DNA of 64,000 bases from Paratissierella segnis (GTDB taxonomy: Bacteria; Bacillota; Clostridia; Tissierellales; Tissierellaceae): positions 186,001-250,000 of the forward strand of contig NZ_JACRTG010000016.1 of assembly GCF_014385195.1 (NCBI RefSeq), read 5' to 3'. Position 1 is the first letter of the stretch; each line of letters opens with the position of its first letter. Position numbers and translations under genes: made by a program. The notes beneath the pieces are model-generated. The model was given only the letters and a program-made list of their open reading frames with translations. It had not been told where the DNA came from and searched no databases. Below are positions 41,233-48,568 of the stretch, piece after piece.

Positions 41233-42288
41233 ATGTCAAAAATAAGAGTAGGAGTAATATTTGGAGGAGCATCATCAGAGTATGAAGTGTCCTTAAAATC
41301 TGCTTGTTCGATTTTAGCAAATCTGGACAATGGAAAATATGATGTTATAAAGATTGGGATAACTCGTAAAGGACAATGGCTTAGGTATTATGGTGAAATA
41401 GAAAGGATAGAGGATGACACTTGGTATTTAGAAGATAGTTGCAATCAGATTTTAATATCACCCAATAAGATGGATAGCGAAATAATTGAAATAAAAAATG
41501 ATATATTTATTCGTAGAAAGGTCGATATTATATTTCCGGTACTTCATGGTAAGAATGGGGAGGATGGAAGTATTCAAGGAATATTTGAAGTTGCCGGAAT
41601 TCCATATGTGGGCTGCAATGTAGTTTCAAGTTCAATTTGCATGGACAAAGATTATGCACATAAAATTGTGGATAAGGAAGGCTTTAGAGTTCCAAAAAAT
41701 TTAGTTATCAACAGTGAAGTTGATACAGAAAAAATAAGTGAATTTTTAATGAATATGGATTTTCCAATTTATGTAAAACCTGCTAATGAGGGATCATCCA
41801 TAGGAATTACTAAGGCATCAAATAAAGACGAATCGTTTACTGGGATTGGAGAGGCCTTTAAATATGATAACAAGGTTGTCCTAGAAGAAAATATTGATGG
41901 ATTTGAAGTAGGATGTGCTGTTATTGGAAACGATGATCTAATAGTTGGGACGGTAGATGAGATTGAATTTTCGGGATGGCTTTTTGATTATAAAGAAAAA
42001 TATACTTTAATTCATTCTAAAATTCATTTGCCGGCTAGAATTGATAGAGCTTTAACAGAAAAAATCAAAAAAACAGCTATAGGAATATATAGAGCTTTGG
42101 GATGTACCGGTTTAGCAAGGGTGGATATGTTTTTAGACAAGAATAACAACATAATATTTAATGAAGTAAATACTATGCCCGGTTTTACTACAGGGAGCAG
42201 GTTTCCAAATATGCTATTACACTCCGGAATGAAATACAAAGACATGTTAGACAAATTGATTGAGCTGGGATTGGAGAGAAAACAATGA
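41233..42288 (+). CDS. D-Ala-D-Ser-type ligase (VanG/VanC-like ATP-grasp)
   Basis: A 351-residue ATP-grasp ligase. Motifs: VIFGGASSEYEVSL at the N-terminus, VLHGKNGEDGSIQG near 99, CMDKDYAHKI, VKPANEGSSIGITKA near 179, and the Mg2+ site IIFNEVNTMPGF near 308. The omega-loop region reads DYKEKYTL and is followed by SKIHLPARID, as in the VanG/VanC/VanE group that makes D-Ala-D-Ser. VanA/VanB D-lactate ligases have a different loop. Specificity is therefore inferred. The next gene overlaps by 4 bases. Confidence 0.85.
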   Translation: MSKIRVGVIFGGASSEYEVSLKSACSILANLDNGKYDVIKIGITRKGQWLRYYGEIERIEDDTWYLEDSCNQILISPNKMDSEIIEIKNDIFIRRKVDIIFPVLHGKNGEDGSIQGIFEVAGIPYVGCNVVSSSICMDKDYAHKIVDKEGFRVPKNLVINSEVDTEKISEFLMNMDFPIYVKPANEGSSIGITKASNKDESFTGIGEAFKYDNKVVLEENIDGFEVGCAVIGNDDLIVGTVDEIEFSGWLFDYKEKYTLIHSKIHLPARIDRALTEKIKKTAIGIYRALGCTGLARVDMFLDKNNNIIFNEVNTMPGFTTGSRFPNMLLHSGMKYKDMLDKLIELGLERKQ

Positions 42289-43031
42289 AAGAAATCATAT
42301 TGAGAAGAAAAGACATCTACAAAGGGGACTTGATACTAATCAATAAGAAGTACCCCATTAGAATCGATGAAGCTGAGATAATAAGGGATTTGACAGAATT
42401 TGATGATAATTATGAGAAACATTTGTTGAATAAAAAGGTAGTTAAAGTTCTAAAAGAAGTATTAAATACAATCAACTCTGAAGAAAAAATCGTTCCAGTA
42501 AGCGGCTTTAGATCTAGAAAAGAACAGTCGGATCTATATGATACATCCATTAGGGAAAATGGACTGGAATTTACAGAAAAATTTGTGGCTAGACCTGATG
42601 AGAGTGAGCATCAAAGTGGCTTGGCTATTGACTTGGGAGAAAACAAAAAGGACATAGATTTTATTTGCCCTGATTTTCCTTATTATGGGGTGTTTAATGA
42701 GTTTAGAGAAGCAGCAACACAAAATGGCTTTATAGAAAGGTATAAGAAAGATAAAGAAAGCATAACTGGGATTTCACAAGAACCATGGCATTTTCGCTTT
42801 ATCGGATTTCCCCATAGTGTTATAATAGAGGAAAAGGGATTTGCCTTAGAGGAATATCACCAATTTATAAGAAAGTATAATTCTGTTGATAACTCCTTAA
42901 AGTATAAAGATTATCAAATATTGTTTGTAAAATCAATTGAGGAAATTCAATCGATTTATATTGAAGATGATTTAAAATATAATATATCCGGAAACAATAT
43001 TGATGGTTTTATAATTACACTAGGTGGGTGA
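42285..43031 (+). CDS. D,D-peptidase, VanXY/VanY type
   Basis: A 248-residue zinc peptidase. Metal-site motifs are SEHQSGLAIDLG near 105 (S-x-H-x-x-G-x-A-x-D) and EPWHFRFIGFPHS near 164 (E-x-x-H). Cytoplasmic VanXY enzymes trim D-Ala-D-Ala dipeptides and pentapeptide ends; VanY enzymes are membrane carboxypeptidases. No signal peptide or TM is visible, which favours VanXY. A C-terminal extension of about 65 residues (LKYKDYQILFVKSIEEIQSI) has no function I recognise. The gene is translationally coupled on both sides. Confidence 0.85.
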   Translation: MKEIILRRKDIYKGDLILINKKYPIRIDEAEIIRDLTEFDDNYEKHLLNKKVVKVLKEVLNTINSEEKIVPVSGFRSRKEQSDLYDTSIRENGLEFTEKFVARPDESEHQSGLAIDLGENKKDIDFICPDFPYYGVFNEFREAATQNGFIERYKKDKESITGISQEPWHFRFIGFPHSVIIEEKGFALEEYHQFIRKYNSVDNSLKYKDYQILFVKSIEEIQSIYIEDDLKYNISGNNIDGFIITLGG

Positions 43032-43035
43032 TGAT

Positions 43036-43728
43036 TTGATTTACAATATTTTAGTTTGTGATGACGAGAAGGATATAGTCGATGCAATTGAAATTTATCT
43101 TAAAAGTGAAGGATACAATGTGATATGTGCATATGATGGCATGAATGCCTTGGAAGCTATTGAAAGCAATGATATTCACTTAATAATCATAGATTTGATG
43201 ATGCCAAAGCTTGATGGAATATCAGCAATTTCTAAGATTAGGGCGGAGAAGAATATACCCATAATTATTCTCAGTGCTAAGAGTGAATATACGGACAAAG
43301 TATTGGGGCTTAATGTTGGCGCAGATGATTATATTACAAAGCCTTTCAATGCCATTGAGCTTTTAGCTAGGGTAAAGTCAAATTTGAGAAGATATACAAG
43401 CCTTGGCAGCATGCAAAAAGAAGAGGATGTGTTTGAAGTAGGAAGAATTACACTAAATGACAGGACAAAAGAGGTTAAACTTGATGATAATATAGTCAGT
43501 CTAACACCTAATGAATATGGTATACTAAAGCTATTGATTAAAAATAGAGACAGGGTATTTTCTTCAAATGAAATATATGAATATGTATGGGATCAACCTG
43601 CCTATAATGTCAAGAAGATTATATCGGTACATATCAGCAACCTTCGCAGCAAGCTGGAGATAAACCCCAGAGAACCTGATTATATAAAATCTGTTTATGG
43701 TATGGGGTACAAAATTGTAGGTGACTAA
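43036..43728 (+). CDS. vanR: VanR-like OmpR-family response regulator
   Basis: A 230-residue regulator. The TTG after GGTGGGTG gives MIYNILVCDDEKD, the usual N-terminus. The receiver has the Asp in IIIDLMMPKLDG and the Lys in ITKPF. The winged-helix domain ends HISNLRSKLEINPREPDYIK and VYGMGYKIV. The start overlaps or abuts the peptidase stop (GGTGGG serves as SD within it), and the kinase ATG follows immediately. It should activate the vanW operon in response to the kinase, as VanR does in VanG clusters. Confidence 0.88.
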   Translation: MIYNILVCDDEKDIVDAIEIYLKSEGYNVICAYDGMNALEAIESNDIHLIIIDLMMPKLDGISAISKIRAEKNIPIIILSAKSEYTDKVLGLNVGADDYITKPFNAIELLARVKSNLRRYTSLGSMQKEEDVFEVGRITLNDRTKEVKLDDNIVSLTPNEYGILKLLIKNRDRVFSSNEIYEYVWDQPAYNVKKIISVHISNLRSKLEINPREPDYIKSVYGMGYKIVGD

Positions 43729-45060
43729 ATGAATAGAAATATTAGTAGAAAATCCAAGATAAAATATATCCTAAATAATATGTATCTTGAGCCATTGTGT
43801 TTGTATTTCATATTGTTTTTTACTGTAGGAGCTGTAATTCTAAGGGCAGTGGTCTATATTATAGGCGGAATATTTCTGCCTTTTTTTAGGATATTATTTG
43901 GGGATAACCTAAGTAAAATTACAAGATTGGTAAAATTTTTTATATCAACAGAGGTAATAATTATAATTGGAGTAATAATTGTATTTATTATTATTTTAAA
44001 TAAAATCATCAAAAAAAAGTTTTTTAAGTCCCTATTACTCTACAATATATTTAAATACCATAAAAGTGATTTTAAAGTATATAAAGGCATTATTTTACCT
44101 TTTCTGTTTTCTATAATATTAATATTATATTTTTTTCTGATGTTTTTAAGTGAAGTTGACATTTTATACCTATGCTTGTTCATCTTTACCCTTCTAATAT
44201 CCATTACATTGCTAAACTATGCTGAACAGATAAATAAGATAATGTACAGCATAGATAATATTGCCAAATTGCAAAAGACTGATATTTCATATATAGGTTC
44301 TTTTGGTTTTACTCTGGAAGCCGTAAATATGTTGAACAATATAGACCAAAATATCTCTGAAACCATTGAAAGTCAATTGAAATCGGAAAGGTTAAAAACG
44401 GAACTTATTACAAATATTTCTCATGATCTCAAAACTCCATTAACTTCCATTATAAATTATACGGATTTATTGAAGAATTTGGATATAAAGGATAGCACTG
44501 CATTGGACTATATAACAGTTTTAGATAGAAACTCTAAAAGACTAAAGGTATTGATAACGGATTTAGTAGATGCATCCAAGACGGAAACCGGGAATGTAAA
44601 TATAAATCTTAAAAAGTTGGAATTGAATGAGTTGATCTCACAGATCTATGGAGACTTTGATTCATTATTTAATGAAAAGGAAATCACATTTGTATTTGAC
44701 CCACAAGAGGATATCTATGTTTTAGCTGATGGGGATCATCTGGGCAGGGTGCTTGAAAACATCTTAGGAAATGCATATAAATATACACAAGAAAAAACTA
44801 GGGTTTATGGAGCTGCAAGGCGAGAAGGAGATTTTGTAATATTTAGTTTGAAAAATGTTTCTAAAGAGAAATTGAATATTGAACCTGATGAGTTAATGGA
44901 ACAATTTGTAAGGGGTGAAAGGTCTAGACATACTGAAGGCAGCGGCCTGGGATTGTATATAGCGAGAAATTTGATGGAATTAATGAATGGAGAGCTATTG
45001 TTATCAATAAATGGGGATTTGTTTGAAGCAAAATTAGTCATACCAACATTCAACAAATAA
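43729..45060 (+). CDS. vanS: VanS-like sensor histidine kinase
   Basis: A 443-residue membrane kinase. The N-terminal half holds about five hydrophobic helices (20-55, 70-90, 118-145, 147-170), more than the two of typical VanS. HisKA follows with LITNISHDLKTPLTSII near 228, then HATPase with N box VLENILGNAYKYT near 342 and G box EGSGLGLYIARNL near 403. It starts on the base after the vanR stop. Multi-helix sensors usually detect membrane-bound cues such as lipid II or antibiotic complexes (inference). Its final codons run into a 7-base tandem repeat. Confidence 0.85.
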   Translation: MNRNISRKSKIKYILNNMYLEPLCLYFILFFTVGAVILRAVVYIIGGIFLPFFRILFGDNLSKITRLVKFFISTEVIIIIGVIIVFIIILNKIIKKKFFKSLLLYNIFKYHKSDFKVYKGIILPFLFSIILILYFFLMFLSEVDILYLCLFIFTLLISITLLNYAEQINKIMYSIDNIAKLQKTDISYIGSFGFTLEAVNMLNNIDQNISETIESQLKSERLKTELITNISHDLKTPLTSIINYTDLLKNLDIKDSTALDYITVLDRNSKRLKVLITDLVDASKTETGNVNINLKKLELNELISQIYGDFDSLFNEKEITFVFDPQEDIYVLADGDHLGRVLENILGNAYKYTQEKTRVYGAARREGDFVIFSLKNVSKEKLNIEPDELMEQFVRGERSRHTEGSGLGLYIARNLMELMNGELLLSINGDLFEAKLVIPTFNK

Positions 45061-45101
45061 CAAATAACAATGCACAATGCACAATGCACAATTCACAATT
45101 T
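45053..45101. repeat. Tandem 7-base repeat at the 3' end of vanS
   Basis: Seven units of ACAAnnn: ACAAATA twice, ACAATGC three times, then ACAATTC and ACAATTT. It begins inside the last codons of the kinase gene and includes its stop. Confidence 0.75.
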
Positions 45102-45138
45102 ATATAAACAATAATATAAACAAACGGAGGTAAGGTAT

Positions 45139-46164
45139 ATGTACAGCTTTAGAAATGATTATAGTGAAGGGGCACATCCCAGAATATTGGAATTACTTAA
45201 TAAATACAATCTTGAGGCAAATATAGGCTATGGGGAAGATATTCATAGTGATAGGGCAAGAAAATATATTAAAAAATTGATTGGAAAAGATAATGTGGAT
45301 ATTCATTTTATACCGGGCGGTACACAAACCAATATGCTGGTTATCTCATCTTTTTTACGCCCGCATCAGTGTGTGATAGCAGCTGATACAGGACATATCA
45401 ATGTTCATGAGACCGGAGCAATAGAAGCCACAGGGCATAAGGTAGTAGCAATGCATTGTAAGGATGGAAAACTCACACCGGAAATTATACAGAGAGCACT
45501 AGACCGTCATACTGATGAACATATGGTACAGCCAAAGATGGTATATATATCGAATTCAACTGAACTGGGCACCGTATATTCAAAGCACGAATTAAGTGCT
45601 ATTAATGACAAGTGTAAAGAGAATGGATTATTATTATTTTTAGATGGGGCAAGGTTGGGTTCGGCTTTGACTTGTAAGACTAACGATTTAGATATAAAAG
45701 ATATTGCAAATCTAGTAGATGTATTTTATATTGGCGGAACAAAAAATGGTGCATTGTTGGGAGAAGCATTAGTAATCATTAGAGAGGATTTAAAAGAAGA
45801 TTTTCGCTATCTGACAAAACAAAGAGGAGCTATGGCGGCTAAAGGATTTATCTTAGGAATTCAATTTGAAGCATTATTCCTAGATGATTTGTATTTTGAG
45901 TTAGCAAGACATGCAAATGAGATGGCTGAAAGATTAGCGTCTATCATTGATGAAGCTGGATATAAGTTTTACGCCGAGCCATGTACCAATCAGGTATTTG
46001 CAATATTTCCGGATGTGCTGTTAGAAAAGATGGGAAAGGAATTTATATATGAATTTACAGATAAAGTAGACGAAAATAACACTGCAGTACGTTTTGTAAC
46101 ATCATGGGCAACTAAGATTGAAGCTGTAGAAGCCTTAAGAGAATTTTTAAATAAGAATAGATAA
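45139..46164 (+). CDS. ltaE: Low-specificity threonine aldolase (PLP-dependent)
   Basis: A 341-residue fold-type-I PLP enzyme. N-terminal SFRNDYSEGAHPRIL and FIPGGTQTNMLVISSFL are typical. The PLP Asp is in LLLFLDGARLGSAL near 173 and the Schiff-base Lys in YIGGTKNGALLGE near 203. It cleaves threonine or allo-threonine to glycine and acetaldehyde, and may also interconvert serine and glycine. It follows the van-like block by 78 bases on the same strand, which hints at a link to amino acid supply, but the tandem repeat lies between and linkage is unproven. Confidence 0.85.
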   Translation: MYSFRNDYSEGAHPRILELLNKYNLEANIGYGEDIHSDRARKYIKKLIGKDNVDIHFIPGGTQTNMLVISSFLRPHQCVIAADTGHINVHETGAIEATGHKVVAMHCKDGKLTPEIIQRALDRHTDEHMVQPKMVYISNSTELGTVYSKHELSAINDKCKENGLLLFLDGARLGSALTCKTNDLDIKDIANLVDVFYIGGTKNGALLGEALVIIREDLKEDFRYLTKQRGAMAAKGFILGIQFEALFLDDLYFELARHANEMAERLASIIDEAGYKFYAEPCTNQVFAIFPDVLLEKMGKEFIYEFTDKVDENNTAVRFVTSWATKIEAVEALREFLNKNR

Positions 46165-46165
46165 A

Positions 46166-46195
46166 ATAGTGGGGATGAACCCCACTATTATTGTG
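46166..46195. terminator. Terminator after the threonine aldolase gene
   Basis: ATAGTGGGG pairs with CCCCACTAT around a 5-base loop, followed by TATTGTGTTT. It separates convergent genes. Confidence 0.75.
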
Positions 46196-46222
46196 TTTAT
46201 AATCAAATAGTCAAATGAATTT

Positions 46223-47335
46223 TTAATTATTCAAATATAAATATTTTTTCTCCATAGGCTCTATGGATTTTATGATAGATCCACCCAGACATACTTCATC
46301 TTGATATAAGACAGCTTGTTGTCCCGGAGTCACAGCTTTGACGGGATTGTCAAATGCTATATGAAGATTTCCATCATCCAGCATATTTACAGTAACAGGT
46401 ATATCTGCTTGCCTATACCTGAATTTTGCAGTACATTTTAACGGAAATTCGGGAGCTTCTTCCAATATCCAAGAAGGCGATTCCCCTACTAATGATTTGG
46501 CAAATAATGCAGGGTGGTTTTCTCCTTGAGCTACATAAAGTATGTTTTTCTTCAAGTCTTTGCCTACAACAAACCATGGCTCACCGGTACCTATACCTCC
46601 TATTCCTATGCCTCTTCTTTGTCCTAAAGTATAATGTATAAGCCCGGTATGCTTTCCGATTTTATTTCCATCTACATCAATTATATCTCCTTCTTTTGTG
46701 AGAAGATATCTGTCTAAAAATTCATCAAAATTTCTTTCTCCGATAAAACAAATACCGGTGGAATCTTTCTTTTTAGCAGTATATAAATTATGCATTTCGG
46801 CCAATTCACGCACACTTTTTTTATCCAGATGTCCAACAGGAAAGATGGTCTTCGACAAAGCCCTTTGCCCAATCCTAGCAAGGAAATAGCTTTGATCTTT
46901 GTTATTATCTTCTCCTCTTAATAGATAATATTTTCCATCTCTTTTTTCAACTTGGGCATAATGCCCCATTGCAATATAGTCCGCATCAAGCTTTAACGCA
47001 TAGTCTAAAAAAGCGTTGAATTTAATCTCTTGGTTGCACATTACATCCGGATTGGGTGTCCTGCCTTTCTTATATTCATCTAAAAAATAGGTAAATACTG
47101 TGTCCCAATATTCTTTTTCGAAGTTTACGGTATAAAAGGGGATTCCAAGTTGATTTGCCACCCTTCGTGCATCGCTTGCGTCTTCAGTTGCAGTGCATAC
47201 TCCGTCTTCATCTTTCTCATCCCAATTTTTCATAAAGAGGGAGATTACATCATATTCTTTTTCTTTAAGCAATAGTGCACAAACCGATGAGTCGACGCCT
47301 CCACTCATACCCAATATTACTCTCTTTGTCATCAT
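46223..47335 (-). CDS. mnmA: tRNA-specific 2-thiouridylase
   Basis: A 370-residue enzyme that puts sulfur on U34 of tRNA-Lys, -Glu and -Gln. The PP-loop ATP site GMSGGVDSSVCALLL is at the N-terminus. The two catalytic cysteines are in NPDVMCNQEIKF near 103 and STGICFIGERNF near 200. Length and end domains match MnmA. The start could be either of two adjacent ATG codons after AAGGTG. It lies 6 bases after the Gfo/Idh gene and is probably cotranscribed with it. Confidence 0.96.
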   Translation of the reverse strand: MMTKRVILGMSGGVDSSVCALLLKEKEYDVISLFMKNWDEKDEDGVCTATEDASDARRVANQLGIPFYTVNFEKEYWDTVFTYFLDEYKKGRTPNPDVMCNQEIKFNAFLDYALKLDADYIAMGHYAQVEKRDGKYYLLRGEDNNKDQSYFLARIGQRALSKTIFPVGHLDKKSVRELAEMHNLYTAKKKDSTGICFIGERNFDEFLDRYLLTKEGDIIDVDGNKIGKHTGLIHYTLGQRRGIGIGGIGTGEPWFVVGKDLKKNILYVAQGENHPALFAKSLVGESPSWILEEAPEFPLKCTAKFRYRQADIPVTVNMLDDGNLHIAFDNPVKAVTPGQQAVLYQDEVCLGGSIIKSIEPMEKKYLYLNN

Positions 47336-47341
47336 TACACC

Positions 47342-48298
47342 TTATTCTTTTCGTAAGTTTAATAATCTATCCATTATTCTCATGTTTCTTATAGATTCTT
47401 CTGCATCAAGTTTAGGTTTTCTATTATTAAGTATAGCATCTGCGAATTCTTCTACTTCTAATGCATAACGTTCGCACTTCTCAACAGGTATATCTTTTCT
47501 ACCTTCATTTGTAATAATTGTAATAAAACCGGCATCGTCTAAAAAAGTATCCGGAATTTCAATCAAGCCTTTTGTTCCTATTATTTCGGAGTACATTCTA
47601 TTAAAAGCATTGAATCCGGAGTTTATGGTTGCTATAATTCCATTATCATATTTTAACACTCCTGTGAACATTACGTCTACACCGTCTTGATAAATATATT
47701 CTGCTGAGACAGAAATTGGCTCCTTATCTGTTACCATGCCTACAAAGTTGAGGGGATAACATCCAACATCATAGATAGATCCGCCACCCAATTCGGGTTT
47801 CATTTTGATAGTATTTTCTCGATCCAAAAAGAATCTAAATGTGGAGTTTATATATTTAATATCTCCAATGACTCCACTATCAAGTACCTCTTTAACCTTC
47901 TTACTTTTATCAGTAAACCTGTACATAAATCCTTCCATAAGGTTCACATTATTTTTTTTGCAAGTTTTGACCATTTCCGTACTTTCTTCTGCATTAAGAG
48001 CTATAGGCTTTTCACACAAAACGTGTTTTCCTTTATTTGCTGCTTTAATTACCCAGTCCTTATGAAGTGAATTTGGCAATGGAATATATACACAATCTAC
48101 ATTAGGGTCATCTAAAAGCTCATCATAGCTCGTATAGGTTTTTACCACACCAAATTCCTTTTTACATTGCTCCAGTTTTTCTTCATTCCTGGATGCAATA
48201 GCGTAGAATTCTGAATTTGGTGCCATCATTATAGCAGGGATACCTGAAAGTCTTGCAATTCTGGCATATCCTAATACACCCCATCTGATTTTTTTCAT
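47342..48298 (-). CDS. Gfo/Idh/MocA-family NAD(P)-dependent oxidoreductase
   Basis: A 318-residue enzyme. The N-terminal Rossmann domain has the dinucleotide site RWGVLGYARIARLS and the family motif HVLCEKPIALNAEE near 92. The C-terminal domain (about 125-318) carries NLMEGFMYRF and GGGSIYDVGCYPLNFVG. Members oxidise or reduce sugars, inositols and related compounds. The substrate is unknown, though a sugar-derivative PTS locus is divergent to it. A TTAGGAGGT SD precedes the ATG. Confidence 0.88.
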   Translation of the reverse strand: MKKIRWGVLGYARIARLSGIPAIMMAPNSEFYAIASRNEEKLEQCKKEFGVVKTYTSYDELLDDPNVDCVYIPLPNSLHKDWVIKAANKGKHVLCEKPIALNAEESTEMVKTCKKNNVNLMEGFMYRFTDKSKKVKEVLDSGVIGDIKYINSTFRFFLDRENTIKMKPELGGGSIYDVGCYPLNFVGMVTDKEPISVSAEYIYQDGVDVMFTGVLKYDNGIIATINSGFNAFNRMYSEIIGTKGLIEIPDTFLDDAGFITIITNEGRKDIPVEKCERYALEVEEFADAILNNRKPKLDAEESIRNMRIMDRLLNLRKE

Positions 48299-48448
48299 GA
48301 ATTAACCTCCTAAAATTATACTAATAATAATTATACCCAACATTAACATTATAGCATAAGAAAAGCAACTCAAATATTTTATATAGCCTATGTAAAAAGT
48401 TCTCTATGTAATCTGCAAGGCATTACCACCTTTTATAAAAAATGTAAT

Positions 48449-48478
48449 TTGACTATTGACGAAAATTCATATTATAAT
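48449..48478 (+). promoter_or_regulatory. Promoter of the LevR-type regulator
   Basis: TTGACT and TATAAT are separated by 18 bases, about 90 bases upstream of the regulator start. Confidence 0.5.
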
Positions 48479-48568
48479 CTTATTAATAATGGCGATAATA
48501 TAACTTAATATCTGGTAAGAGAGTTTAAAAGAAAGTTCTATTAAGCTGAAGTGCTTGAGGTGATTATT

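Noticed and set aside
39114..45060. A recent mobile van transposon
   Set aside because: No integrase, transposase, conjugation gene, flanking repeat or clear composition change is visible at either edge.
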